Source: Paenibacillus glycinis
GTDB taxonomy: Bacteria > Bacillota > Bacilli > Paenibacillales > Paenibacillaceae
Length of the DNA stretch: 64,000 bases
Assembly (NCBI RefSeq): GCF_009909185.1
Contig: NZ_JAAAMV010000009.1
Coordinates: forward strand, 186,001-250,000
Direction of reading: 5' to 3'
Position numbers and translations under genes: made by a program. Under the pieces are notes generated by a model. The model worked only from the letters and a program-made list of their open reading frames with translations, ran no database searches and was not told where the DNA came from. This document shows, piece after piece, positions 51,433 to 59,967 of the stretch (within the stretch, counting starts at the first letter, position 1; each line of letters begins with the position of its first letter).

Positions 51433-52401
51433 TTAAAATGCCGGCGGTACCTTTAATCGCGCTTCCAACATCGCGCGCAGCTCATCGGGAATCCGTTCGA
51501 ACGCGACCCCTTTCCCCAAGAACAAAAGCCAATCCGCATAATACGCCAACGACTCGACATCGTTCACATCCAGTTGAACGTTGAACATCCCGCTCGACTG
51601 GAACATTCCGGTAAAGGACAGAATAATCCCCGGGGGGTGCAGGCGCTTAAAGCGCAGAATCCCAGTCGCATCGAGCTTCACGATCAGATTGGACTCACGC
51701 GCGCCAAACCGTTTTTTATTTACGATTTCTTGTTCGGACCATTTCATCGCTTGATCGGAAATGGCCGAATCCCGCAGCATCTCAACAGGCAAATAACGAA
51801 ATTCATCCGTGCCGAAATCATAAACCTCGGCAAGCCACCGCGCGTTCGAGTTGAAAATATGCAGCAAAAATACGTCTATCAACTGCGGCCAGCCAGGACT
51901 CTCCTCATACGTCAAGCGCAAGTGCTTGTCCCGCACGGCAAGCGATATCAGCTGGTTCAGCTCCGAAGGCGCCGAATCATCGAGCTCCAAGAGATTCGGA
52001 TTGGCGGGATTCGTATTTTCGAAGAGCAAAATATTATTCAGCTCGATCAGCTCGTCCTGCTGGGTTTGCGACGCGATGCCGATGAGCTTTTCGGTGATGG
52101 AACGGCGATTTTGCAGATATGGCAGCTGGGAATTTTTCGAGGCGATAAAGCTGATAAAAATCGCTTTCAACTCTTCCGGCGTGAAGCGGACGGCAGGCAG
52201 GTACTGATTTTGCAGGACATGGTAGCCGCCGCCGCGCCCAAGCTCCGTCGTCAGCGGAAAGCCCATCGCCTGAATCTCGTTAATGTCGCGGATCGCCGTC
52301 GCGCGGGAAATCTTGAACTCCCGCTGAATCTCGCCGATCGTAAACTGCGCGCGGTTATTGATGTAGCGCATGATCAGGTTCACTCGTTCTGTTTTTTTCA
52401 T
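51433..52401 (-). CDS. YafY-type helix-turn-helix/WYL-domain regulator
   Basis: 322 residues from the ATG at 52401. N-terminal winged helix: MKKTERVNLIMRYINNRAQF, IGEIQREFKISRATAIRDIN and GGYHVL. The centre and C-terminus form the WYL ligand domain with its C-terminal extension. Upstream in-frame codons to 52503 belong to the promoter region and lack a ribosome site. Divergent from two tandem effector-binding genes; the operator at 52449 lies between. Confidence 0.9.
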   Translation of the reverse strand: MKKTERVNLIMRYINNRAQFTIGEIQREFKISRATAIRDINEIQAMGFPLTTELGRGGGYHVLQNQYLPAVRFTPEELKAIFISFIASKNSQLPYLQNRRSITEKLIGIASQTQQDELIELNNILLFENTNPANPNLLELDDSAPSELNQLISLAVRDKHLRLTYEESPGWPQLIDVFLLHIFNSNARWLAEVYDFGTDEFRYLPVEMLRDSAISDQAMKWSEQEIVNKKRFGARESNLIVKLDATGILRFKRLHPPGIILSFTGMFQSSGMFNVQLDVNDVESLAYYADWLLFLGKGVAFERIPDELRAMLEARLKVPPAF

Positions 52402-52448
52402 GCTATTATTGTAGCAAAAACGCAGCAAAAATACCTTCCGAATAAAAA

Positions 52449-52465
52449 GTATCACTTTTTGATAC
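52449..52465. promoter_or_regulatory. operator of the WYL regulator
   Basis: GTATCACTTTTTGATAC: perfect 6-bp arms (GTATCA / TGATAC) around CTTTT, in the divergent promoter region. This type of site is known for YafY/YobV-like regulators. It also overlaps a TTGATA that could be the -35 of the rightward genes. Confidence 0.68.
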
Positions 52466-52518
52466 ATTCTCGAAATAGAATCAATCTTGTAAAGACAAAC
52501 CACAAAGGAGCGAATAAA

Positions 52519-52998
52519 ATGACTACCTACGCGATCAAAACCATCTCGGATAACTACAAAATGACGGCTTACGGCGTTTTGCTCGAAGACTACAACGACT
52601 GGGCAGGGAATGCGGCGAAAACTGCGGCGAAAAAAGCCGAAATCACCGAAAACGGCAAGCTTGCCGAACTACTCGCGCTCGCCGACGGGCAAGAATATCA
52701 AATCAACTACGTCATCGGCGGCAAGGCTTGGCGCGGCTTCGGCGTGATGGGCGAGTTCGACGCGGAGGGCACGGTCGTGCTCGACTTCCTCGCTGGCGAC
52801 TACATCGTCGTGCCTGGCACCGGCGACGATAAAGACCGCCTGGCGGACGAAATCACGGGCAGCGTATTCGGCGGCCTCCTGCAACAAATCACGGACTACA
52901 AGTACGTCGGTCCGGGTAACTCGACCTTCGTCAAAGCGGCCGATAACGGTGGATTCTACGGCGAAATGTGGCTACGCGCAAATAAAATCGAAGGCTAA
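52519..52998 (+). CDS. GyrI-like/AraC effector-binding-domain protein, copy 1
   Basis: 159 residues, ATG behind AAAGGAG. Stand-alone effector-binding domain: TISDNYKMTAYGVLLEDYND, a GFGVMGEFDAEGTVVLDFLA strand pair and YIVVPGTGDD. It lacks any DNA-binding domain. Members of this group bind hydrophobic cations or hydrolyse small electrophiles. Followed after 14 bases by a paralogue and divergent from the WYL regulator. Confidence 0.85.
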   Translation: MTTYAIKTISDNYKMTAYGVLLEDYNDWAGNAAKTAAKKAEITENGKLAELLALADGQEYQINYVIGGKAWRGFGVMGEFDAEGTVVLDFLAGDYIVVPGTGDDKDRLADEITGSVFGGLLQQITDYKYVGPGNSTFVKAADNGGFYGEMWLRANKIEG

Positions 52999-53012
52999 AA
53001 AGGAGCATTCAC

Positions 53013-53489
53013 ATGGCAGATTACACGCTGGAACACAAAAAATCATTCACGTTGACCGCTTATGGATTTTCCATCCAGTCGAATTTCCAAGACATGCCGG
53101 CCATGCAAAAGGAAAAAGCCGCGTTTTGGGGAGGACTCAAGGCCGACGGGCGGTTCGATAAGCTCAAAGGCGCCGCGAAAGACGATCGCGAATGGTCGGT
53201 CAATGAGGTCTATCAAGGCAAACCGTGGAATTATTTTGCGGTGGAAGCCGGAAAGTCCGTGGCTGACGCCACGCGCATCATCGAGTTTCCGGAGAGCGAG
53301 TACATCGTGGTCGCGGGTCACGGCGACAAGGAAGCTTTGTTCGATCAGCTGACCTACCGTGCTTTCGGCGAAGTCTTGTCCCAAATCACCGACTACGCTT
53401 ACATCGGCGGTCCAAATGCGACGTATCGCAAAGATAACGGCGACGGCACGTTTTACGGCGAATTTTGGGTGCCGGTGGTAAAAAAATAA
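53013..53489 (+). CDS. GyrI-like/AraC effector-binding-domain protein, copy 2
   Basis: 158 residues, ATG behind AAGGAGC. The same fold as its neighbour: KKSFTLTAYGFSIQSNFQDM, ATRIIEFPESEYIVVAGHGD, YRAFGEVLSQITDYAYIGGP and a C-terminal DGTFYGEFWVPV that parallels GGFYGEMWLRA of copy 1. Clear tandem duplicates that have diverged. Co-transcribed with copy 1, probably derepressed by the WYL regulator. Confidence 0.87.
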   Translation: MADYTLEHKKSFTLTAYGFSIQSNFQDMPAMQKEKAAFWGGLKADGRFDKLKGAAKDDREWSVNEVYQGKPWNYFAVEAGKSVADATRIIEFPESEYIVVAGHGDKEALFDQLTYRAFGEVLSQITDYAYIGGPNATYRKDNGDGTFYGEFWVPVVKK

Positions 53490-53605
53490 CCATGCACTGA
53501 CTCCGTAAAATAAGATGATGTTTTATGAGGCAACCGTTAGGCATGCGTTCGGTCTTGTACCGGGCTCATGCCTTTTGTAGTCAAGGGCGAATCGGCACCA
53601 CCTAT

Positions 53606-53659
53606 CATTCATTCCAATACATTTCATGGTATACTCTGATTTATCAGAAAGAATGAATG
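53606..53659 (+). promoter_or_regulatory. inverted repeats around the LysR promoter
   Basis: CATTCATTC (53606-53614) and GAATGAATG (53651-53659) flank a TATACT -10 at 53630-53635. They are separated by 36 bases, so a looped or tetrameric LysR complex could bridge them. The second arm overlaps the ribosome site of the LysR gene. Confidence 0.4.
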
Positions 53660-53672
53660 GAGGCGTGCGAAA

Positions 53673-54569
53673 TTGGAGCTTCTTCAACTGCATTACTTTC
53701 TCGCGGTAGCGCGCTCGGAACATATGACCGAGGCCGCCCGGAGCCTGCACGTAACGCAATCCTCCTTAAGCAGGACGATTCAACGCCTGGAGGAAGATCT
53801 GGGAGTCTGCCTGTTCGATCGCGTCGGCAGGAAGCTGCAATTGAACGAGTTCGGACGAAGATTTCTTCGGCGTGCGGAAAGGGCCTTGTTCGAATTGGAG
53901 CAAGGGAAGCTGGAGCTTAGCGAATTGGCCAGTCCCGATCACGGCACCATCGAATTAGGGGTGACCAGCGCAAGCGTACTGCACGACATTCTCCGGAAAT
54001 TTCGAAGCAAGCGGCCAAATATTCAATTTCATGTGCAAATGCTGTCTACGCAGGAAATGATTACGCTTCTGGAGAGGGGCGAGGTCGATTATTGTTTGTC
54101 CTCGCCTCCGGTCGAACGGGATGACATCGAATGCCAGGTCGTGTACGTCGACCCCATCCTGGTCGCCGTTCCAACGGGGCATCGGTTGGCGGATCGAAGC
54201 AGCGTGTCCTTGACCGAGCTGAAGGAGGAATGGTTTGTCGGAGTAAAGGCCGGTTACGGCACGCGCGATTTAGTGGACGCGATATGCAGATCGGTTGGTT
54301 TTGCGCCTCGTTACGTGTATGAGGGGGATGAGCCGGCAAGACTGGTCAATCTGGTGGAAGCCGACATCGGCATCGCCTTCATACCGAGCACGGCAAGGAA
54401 TGAACGCGCGCACATCAAGTATTTGCAGATCGAGACGCACGAAGTGGTGCGGGAAATCGCTTTACTGTGGCATAAGAGTCGTTACATATCGCCGGCTGCG
54501 CTGGAATTCCGGGAGGTCGTACTGGAATATTTCGCGGCCTTGTCCAAACAGAAGAAAAATCAAAATTAA
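53673..54569 (+). CDS. LysR-family regulator
   Basis: 298 residues, TTG start behind AATGGAGG. N-terminal helix-turn-helix LLQLHYFLAVARSEHMTEAA with LHVTQSSLSRTIQRLEEDLG, then a two-lobed ligand-binding domain (GTIELGVTSASVLHDILRKF, VGVKAGYGTRDLVD). Full length. No divergent target gene is present, so targets are unknown; the neighbours are a spore protein and effector-binding genes. Confidence 0.93.
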   Translation: MELLQLHYFLAVARSEHMTEAARSLHVTQSSLSRTIQRLEEDLGVCLFDRVGRKLQLNEFGRRFLRRAERALFELEQGKLELSELASPDHGTIELGVTSASVLHDILRKFRSKRPNIQFHVQMLSTQEMITLLERGEVDYCLSSPPVERDDIECQVVYVDPILVAVPTGHRLADRSSVSLTELKEEWFVGVKAGYGTRDLVDAICRSVGFAPRYVYEGDEPARLVNLVEADIGIAFIPSTARNERAHIKYLQIETHEVVREIALLWHKSRYISPAALEFREVVLEYFAALSKQKKNQN

Positions 54570-54714
54570 CCGGCAAAGGCAATCATGCACGCCTGGAAGC
54601 GGCAGGTATGAACAGTGGTTGAATAAAGCTCGCGCGACATCTATACGCTGTTCGACAACGGCGATTATATCGCGCTCCTTGGTTGGCGCGCCGAGGAAAA
54701 CGGCGAATTGCAAA

Positions 54715-54747
54715 AAAAACAGGACAGCTATCCGCTGCCCTGTTTTT
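54715..54747. terminator. bidirectional terminator between LysR and SASP genes
   Basis: AAAAACAGGACAGC / GCTGCCCTGTTTTT stem with one mismatch, five-base loop, T-run on both strands. The 145 bases between the LysR stop and this hairpin contain a stop-bounded frame (RDIYTLFDNGDYIALLGWRA) that looks like a protein tail but has no start. Confidence 0.78.
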
Positions 54748-54752
54748 GCGTC

Positions 54753-54965
54753 TTAACGGAAGCTTTGCGCTCCCCCGAGGCTTTGTTCGGCAATTTGAAC
54801 CAATCTGCGCGTGATCGAGCCGCCTATCTTGCCGGCATTGTACGTTGTTAAGTTTCCGTTGTAACCATCGGGAGAAAGCTGAATACCGAGCTCTTGAGCG
54901 ATTTCGAACTTGAGTTGATCAAGCGCGTGAGACGATTGTGGTACGACCAACGAATTTTTTGCCAT
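54753..54965 (-). CDS. alpha/beta-type small acid-soluble spore protein
   Basis: 70 residues from ATG 54965, behind AGGAGG. Sequence landmarks: LDQLKFEIAQELGIQ, which includes the GPR protease cleavage site (E-I-A), and GNLTTYNAGKIGGSITRRLV, the DNA-binding block of the alpha/beta family. These proteins coat spore DNA and protect it from damage. Expected to be forespore-expressed; the upstream region has only a weak sigma-G-like match. Direct evidence of a spore former. Confidence 0.96.
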   Translation of the reverse strand: MAKNSLVVPQSSHALDQLKFEIAQELGIQLSPDGYNGNLTTYNAGKIGGSITRRLVQIAEQSLGGAQSFR

Positions 54966-55140
54966 TTGAATGCCTCCTATATTGGGATTGGCGTTAATTT
55001 CCCCCAAAAAAACAAAACTATGCAGGCAGGCACGAGCTCCGCTGCGTAAAGTTGTTGACCTTCGTCGATCGCGGCAGAATGTCCGTTACGATTATTCGGA
55101 AGCGCTCAGCGGCATTTACATATTATTAATGTCAGAATTG

Positions 55141-55207
55141 TTGACATAAAACAAAGGGAGTAGTTATACTCAAGTAGTTGCAAAAAACTTACCGGCCGGT
55201 TAGTAAG
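55141..55207 (+). promoter_or_regulatory. strong promoter with overlapping TetR-type operator
   Basis: TTGACA at 55141-55146, 18-base spacer, TATACT at 55165-55170: near-consensus sigma-A. Eighteen bases later CTTACCGGCCGGTTAGTAAG (55188-55207) combines a perfect ACCGGCCGGT core with CTTAC/GTAAG arms, the look of a TetR-family operator, placed to block elongation or initiation of the cupin gene. Confidence 0.7.
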
Positions 55208-55249
55208 CACGATTCACATGATTTCACATCAAGAAGGAGCCTACAAAAG

Positions 55250-55741
55250 ATGAGTAATCAAAGCAAAGCAGGCATGATGTACCGAAATATCAACAAAGAC
55301 AATACGTACCTGTTTCTAAGCGACATTAATTCCATCTTGGTGAGCGGCGACGATACGAACGGAGAGTTCTGCGTCGTGCATTGTTCCGCGAAGAAAGATG
55401 ATGGACCTCCATTGCATTTGCATGAAAAAGAAGACGAATCCTTTTACGTTCTGGATGGAGAAATAGAGATGACGCTCGGTACGGAGACGATTTCGGTGAA
55501 GACCGGCGAATATGTGTTCGCGCCTCGCGGCATTCCGCACACGTTCAAGGTGAAATCGGATACGGTTAAGTTTCTGGTTACCGCCTACCCTGCGGGATTT
55601 GATTCTTTTGTGAAGGAACTGGGCGTCCCTTACGTGGAAGGAATGGAGGCTCATATCGAGCCGCCTACGCCGGAAGCCATGCAGAAACTGCTAGAAGTTT
55701 CCACTAAATATCGTATCTCGTATCCTGGTCTTTTATTATAA
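55250..55741 (+). CDS. cupin-domain protein (quercetinase-like)
   Basis: 163 residues, ATG behind AAGGAGCC. Cupin motif 1 PPLHLHEKEDESFYVLDGEI (metal ligands H-x-H and E) and motif 2 GEYVFAPRGIPHTF with the third histidine. The size and C-terminal tail fit quercetin 2,3-dioxygenase-like or germin-like single cupins. Strong regulated promoter at 55141. Reaction unknown. Confidence 0.9.
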   Translation: MSNQSKAGMMYRNINKDNTYLFLSDINSILVSGDDTNGEFCVVHCSAKKDDGPPLHLHEKEDESFYVLDGEIEMTLGTETISVKTGEYVFAPRGIPHTFKVKSDTVKFLVTAYPAGFDSFVKELGVPYVEGMEAHIEPPTPEAMQKLLEVSTKYRISYPGLLL

Positions 55742-55794
55742 AGAAAATACCGGAATTGAAAATAATTTAAAGGCTCGCAAAGTTATATAAAAAC

Positions 55795-55847
55795 ATCGGC
55801 CTGCTGGGCTAATGGTTCCTTCGTGGGACGATTGGCCGCAGGCCGAT
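55795..55847 (+). other. long imperfect hairpin between cupin and secreted protein genes
   Basis: ATCGGCCTGC (55795-55804) pairs with GCAGGCCGAT (55838-55847); inside it GGCTAATGGT and ACGATTGGCC extend the stem to about 20 pairs. There is no T-run, so it is not a normal terminator. It could be a weak terminator, an RNA processing site or a leader element for the gene at 55882. Confidence 0.55.
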
Positions 55848-55881
55848 GATTTTCAGTGCGAGACGCATGGAGGACAACAAG

Positions 55882-56634
55882 ATGAACACAGGTCTCAAAA
55901 AACAAACGGCAGCGTTAATGGCGGCCGCCGTTATCGCAATCAGCTTGCCTGCGGTTGTATCCGCAAGCGAAGGGGAACTCACGATCTCCATTAATGGCAC
56001 GAAATTGGTATCGTCCGCCAATCATGTTGCAGACGGCAGGGTCTACGTCGATCTGAAAAAATTCGCCGCTTTCACCGGATTTACATACGCTTACGACGGC
56101 AAAAATCATTCCGCGACCATAAATGGAAAAGTAGTCAAGGCCGTGGAAACGAATGGCGCGCCAACGGTGGCCATTAAAGAACTCGCGGACGCAGTAGACG
56201 TGAACGATCTCTCCTGGAACGGAAAGACCAAAACGGCGCAGCTTTCCTTCGCATCCAAACTGGTCGTCTACGGGGATGTCGTATCCGAGCTCGCAGGTTG
56301 CGTGCTGCAGAACCGGTTCACCGTCGGTGACGGCATCGTCTTCCGTATGAAAGCATTAAACCCGGTTACGGGCAAGCTGGCCGAAGACGCGAAACTGCAA
56401 GTTCATCTCGCCACGGGCGAAGTGCTTGACATGCAGCTGGGGCTGCACCCGCCGGACGCGCCTGGCGGCGAGAAGTTTTGGACCGCGAATTACAAAGTAA
56501 CGGATAAAACGCCGAAGGGAACGCTCGGCTACTACATTTCCGCGCAATCGGGTTCCATGAAAGGCGAATACAAGCCTTTCCAAGTCATGCCTTCGCTCAT
56601 TACGATCGTTGACCCTGAACCGGCGGCAAAGTAA
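55882..56634 (+). CDS. secreted copper-amine-oxidase-N-like (stalk domain) protein
   Basis: 250 residues. Signal peptide (KKQTAALMAAAVIAISLPAV, cleavage near VVSA) followed by a stalk domain: ISINGTKLVSSANHVADGRV and YVDLKKFAAFTGFTYAYDGK, the repeat found in copper amine oxidase-like N-terminal domains of Paenibacillus surface proteins. A beta-rich C-terminal half (ATGEVLDMQLGLHPPDAPGG) completes it. Start follows GGACAACAAG. Next gene is another secreted protein 53 bases later. Confidence 0.82.
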   Translation: MNTGLKKQTAALMAAAVIAISLPAVVSASEGELTISINGTKLVSSANHVADGRVYVDLKKFAAFTGFTYAYDGKNHSATINGKVVKAVETNGAPTVAIKELADAVDVNDLSWNGKTKTAQLSFASKLVVYGDVVSELAGCVLQNRFTVGDGIVFRMKALNPVTGKLAEDAKLQVHLATGEVLDMQLGLHPPDAPGGEKFWTANYKVTDKTPKGTLGYYISAQSGSMKGEYKPFQVMPSLITIVDPEPAAK

Positions 56635-56687
56635 GCCCCGATGAATAACGAACAGCTATGATCTACAGACGAAAGAGGTTAAATGCA

Positions 56688-58145
56688 TTGCATGCGATGA
56701 TACGAATGGTCAAAACCTACGCAATTCTAAGTTCGCTGCTTTTGCTTGCCGCCGTTTTTTTCGAGTCGCACGCTTCGGCCGAAAAAAAGTCAGCGTCCGT
56801 TACGCCGACCGTTACGATCGAGGAAAACAACGGCACGGTAGGCGCTGTCGTTCATTTCTCGTCCAAAGGTCTGGAACCGAACGCGCCGGTCAAGCTGCAG
56901 TGGGAAACCGAAAAGGGCCGTTATGACATTCAAGGTATTTACAGCTTCATCGGCCCGTCCTACCAGCTTGAAGAGTCTACGATGACGATGGGCACGACCG
57001 ACAGTACGGGCAAATGGAATGGAAGCTTTGTCGTGCCGAAAGGCTTCGGGGGAGACCATACGATATACCTAAGACAGAACAACAAGAAAGTCGCCCAAAC
57101 GAATATATTCGTTGCTCCGACCTTCCGTTTGTTCCCGGAGTCGGGACCTGTCGGCACGGAAATCACGGTGCAGGCCGAGGGCATCAGCTACGCGACCATG
57201 GAGAGCAACTGGCAGTTGTCCTACGATAACAAAATGACGGGACTTATCTCCGCCGTGTCCACGAACGGGAGCGCAAGCGCGAAGATACGAGCCGCAGGTC
57301 CCGCCGGCAAGCATTCGATCACCATCTGGCATGGTTACTTAGGGATGCCGTACGTGAACTTCACGGAAGCTCCGAACGCTTATCTGCCGGTGCCAAGCTT
57401 TACGTTTACCGTCACGGATGCAGCGCCGATCGTCCGTAACGAAGTAGAAGCGCAACCGATAGCCGCCGGGGGCGGCGTGCAAATGCCGACGCTCGCGAAC
57501 AAGTCCGGCGTCAACGCGACGTTGAGCCGATCCATCGGCCATGTCGGGGATTCGGTGACGTTGAAGGCTAGCGGATTGCCTGCAGGCAAACAAGCGGACG
57601 TGGTTTGGCATACCATGGAGGGCAGCCGGATTACGGGCGCGGGCTTCACGGAGAAGACGAGAAAGCTCGGAACGGCCCGCACGGACGGCAACGGCAGCTT
57701 GAGCTATGACTTTCCGATCCCGGACGATCTGGGAGGCGTTCCCCACCGAATTGAATTGAAGGTGGGAGGCCTCGCGTATGCGGAGGTATACTTGGCGATT
57801 TCGCCGTCGATTACCAAAATCACGCCATCCGCCGGGCCGGCAGGGACCGAGATCGCCATTCAAATTAAAGGCGTCGGCTGGACGGAATACGACAACGCGT
57901 ATTATTTGGATTACGATAATGCCTATCTGGGGTATATGTGCGGATTCAACAGCCAGGGAACCGTGACATTCACGGTTACGGCTACCGGCGAGCCCGGTTA
58001 TCATATCCTCGATCTGTATCCGGGCATTTACCGGGGCAAGCAGGCCAATCCGGACGTGTACGTCGCGCCGCAATTGACCTACGGTGCAGACCATCCGGGT
58101 TCGGCGATACCCGCTATTCGTATGGGCTTCACGCTTACCGAGTAA
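56688..58145 (+). CDS. secreted multi-domain beta-sandwich protein (IPT-like repeats)
   Basis: 485 residues from a TTG at 56688, with AAGAGG at 56673-56678; an ATG at 56658 lacks a ribosome site. Signal peptide (TYAILSSLLLLAAVFFESHA). At least three Ig-like units share the pattern TI..N.GTVGAVVHFSSKGL / TFRLFPESGPVGTEITVQAE / ITKITPSAGPAGTEIAIQIK, reading as IPT/TIG or related fold. Probably part of the cell surface together with the stalk protein upstream. No catalytic motif seen. Confidence 0.75.
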   Translation: MHAMIRMVKTYAILSSLLLLAAVFFESHASAEKKSASVTPTVTIEENNGTVGAVVHFSSKGLEPNAPVKLQWETEKGRYDIQGIYSFIGPSYQLEESTMTMGTTDSTGKWNGSFVVPKGFGGDHTIYLRQNNKKVAQTNIFVAPTFRLFPESGPVGTEITVQAEGISYATMESNWQLSYDNKMTGLISAVSTNGSASAKIRAAGPAGKHSITIWHGYLGMPYVNFTEAPNAYLPVPSFTFTVTDAAPIVRNEVEAQPIAAGGGVQMPTLANKSGVNATLSRSIGHVGDSVTLKASGLPAGKQADVVWHTMEGSRITGAGFTEKTRKLGTARTDGNGSLSYDFPIPDDLGGVPHRIELKVGGLAYAEVYLAISPSITKITPSAGPAGTEIAIQIKGVGWTEYDNAYYLDYDNAYLGYMCGFNSQGTVTFTVTATGEPGYHILDLYPGIYRGKQANPDVYVAPQLTYGADHPGSAIPAIRMGFTLTE

Positions 58146-58220
58146 TGGTTGGTTCTATAGGAAGACGAACACGCGTACTTTGAGGGAAGTTGAAGGTTAG
58201 TAACCGCATTAAGGGATTAA

Positions 58221-58254
58221 GTTCTGGCCGTCCGCAGTTTATCATGGCCAGAAC
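58221..58254. terminator. hairpin between convergent genes, weak terminator
   Basis: GTTCTGGCC / GGCCAGAAC perfect 9-bp stem with a 16-base loop, no T-run. It lies between the secreted protein gene and the converging TetR gene. Confidence 0.5.
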
Positions 58255-58360
58255 GAATCTCATTTATTAATTCGCGTTTGGAATCGACGATGAAGACAAG
58301 AAAAAGAGCCGCATTAGGCAGCCCATGATTTTTTTGCGCTTATCTTGCGCATTCGCGCGA

Positions 58361-58906
58361 CTATTTTAATAGACGATTAATTCCATACAGGATATCGGGA
58401 ATGAAATTGTCACGCATGGAGCGATTGTACAGCAGTGCTCCCTTGACCGCGGACAGGATTGTGATCGCCAAAGCACGCATATTGATTGCAGGATCAGTTT
58501 GTCCTTTCCTAACGATTTCTTCGATGATACACAGTTCTAATTCAGCTATCTCTAGCAGTTTTTGCCTCATTGATTCCGGCAGTAGTTCATAATCAGACGT
58601 CAACGAAGTGAGCGGACATATGTCATACTCTTCAAACCGTTTGGACCGGTAACGGAAATATTCGATGAGCTTCTCTTCAATCGACTGAGACGGAAGTTGA
58701 ACAATAGACTTAAAGTTGATCAAACTCTGATAAGATTGATCCAATACGGCCAATCCTAAATCTTCCTTTTTCCCGAAATGATAGTGAATGCTTGCCTTCG
58801 TAAGGCTTAAATGCTTTGAAATTTCGTCAAAAGTAAAGGTCGAATAACCTTTTTTTCGAATCAGCGATGTTGCCAGATCTATGATTTGCGTTTTTCTGTT
58901 ATCCAT
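58361..58906 (-). CDS. TetR-family regulator
   Basis: 181 residues. Helix-turn-helix IIDLATSLIRKKGYSTFTFD and ISKHLSLTKASIHYHFGKKE; the ligand domain has CPLTSL, seen in regulators of the YxaF/YcnC type. Divergent from an alpha/beta hydrolase gene, with a 13-bp dyad two bases before the start codon. Lower GC than its neighbours, so it may have been acquired separately. Confidence 0.9.
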   Translation of the reverse strand: MDNRKTQIIDLATSLIRKKGYSTFTFDEISKHLSLTKASIHYHFGKKEDLGLAVLDQSYQSLINFKSIVQLPSQSIEEKLIEYFRYRSKRFEEYDICPLTSLTSDYELLPESMRQKLLEIAELELCIIEEIVRKGQTDPAINMRALAITILSAVKGALLYNRSMRDNFIPDILYGINRLLK

Positions 58907-58908
58907 GT

Positions 58909-58921
58909 AGCAATTATTGCT
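58909..58921. promoter_or_regulatory. candidate TetR operator
   Basis: AGCAATTATTGCT, perfect 6-bp arms around one central base, directly upstream of the TetR start codon in the divergent region. A GGCAAT half-site follows. Confidence 0.5.
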
Positions 58922-59009
58922 TACGGCAATACAAGAGTCAAGTACTTTCTATATGAAACTGTATACAAAGAATCCCGTATTTGAACATGAACCGAAAGAG
59001 GGAATAGCC

Positions 59010-59900
59010 ATGACTACATTTAACTTTCAAGCCTCCAATGAAGCACTGCCTACGCACGAGGTCGTCATCGACGGTATCCGACAAGCGTATCATATTGCGG
59101 GGGAAGGACCGGTTTGTCTCGTTCATGCGGGAGGCCCCGGTTTTCATTGGGGCTACATGCGCATGCCGCTGCTGGAAAAATCCATGACCGTGATCTATTT
59201 GGAGCCCGTAGGCACCGGGAATTCCGAAAACCTTCCCGACGGAGATTATACGATGTCGAGGTACGCTTACTTCGCTCATCAAGTAGCCAAGCACGTCGGA
59301 GCACGTCAGCCCTATTTCCTGGGCCACTCGCATGGCGGTTTCGTTGGACTTCAATATGCGCTTGATTATCCGGATGAGCTCGGGGGCCTTATGCTCTACA
59401 GCTCGGCTCCGTGCATGAATCAAGAACTTGGCATGGAACAAGTTCAACAACTCGAGACGTTCGCGCAGCGTTGGTCGGATCGACCCGAAGCTCTGGATGC
59501 GAAGCAGGCTTGGATGGATATGATTACGGGCAAAGCGACGGATAGAGAAGCGATCCTGAACGTTTTAAAGCGCTTGATGCCTGCATTCTTCGGCAACTAT
59601 TGGACGCTTCCGGCAGGATTCGACGAATGGCAGGAGGGGTTGGATTTCTCCGTCGATCCGAATCGCAAGCCGTATACGTGGGATGTTCGCGAAGTCTTGG
59701 AAACCATTCGAACCGCGACGCTAATCCTCGTCGGCGAGCACGATTTCAACTGCGGACCGCGATGGGCCAAGGAGATGGATGAGCGAATACCGGCTTCGCA
59801 GCTCAAGATGTTCGAACAAGGCGGGCATATGAACCATGTGGAGACGCCGCAGGCGTTCGTGCAAGCAGTGAATGATTTTGTTTCGCAAACCTTGAAATAA
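59010..59900 (+). CDS. alpha/beta hydrolase of the proline-iminopeptidase type
   Basis: 296 residues; ATG 59010 follows AGAGGGAAT. The oxyanion motif HAGGPG at 39-44, nucleophile S107 in LGHSHGGF, the acid in LVGEHDFNCGP and catalytic His in GGHMNHVE give a full triad. The HxGGPG motif is typical of proline iminopeptidases and related esterases. Regulated probably by the divergent TetR protein. Substrate unknown. Confidence 0.9.
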   Translation: MTTFNFQASNEALPTHEVVIDGIRQAYHIAGEGPVCLVHAGGPGFHWGYMRMPLLEKSMTVIYLEPVGTGNSENLPDGDYTMSRYAYFAHQVAKHVGARQPYFLGHSHGGFVGLQYALDYPDELGGLMLYSSAPCMNQELGMEQVQQLETFAQRWSDRPEALDAKQAWMDMITGKATDREAILNVLKRLMPAFFGNYWTLPAGFDEWQEGLDFSVDPNRKPYTWDVREVLETIRTATLILVGEHDFNCGPRWAKEMDERIPASQLKMFEQGGHMNHVETPQAFVQAVNDFVSQTLK

Positions 59901-59928
59901 CGCCTCATTCGCTTGATACGAAGCAAAC

Positions 59929-59963
59929 AAAGACGCGTCCATGGCCGATGGACGCGTCTTTTT
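59929..59963. terminator. bidirectional terminator
   Basis: AAAGACGCGTCC / GGACGCGTCTTT stem with a nine-base loop, T-run on both strands, between the hydrolase and the converging IclR gene. Confidence 0.88.
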
Positions 59964-59967
59964 GACA

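Noticed and set aside
51574..52518. In-frame extension of effector-binding copy 1 by 315 codons
   Set aside because: It is antisense to the WYL regulator; the AAAGGAG at 52504 and the domain boundary fix the start at 52519.
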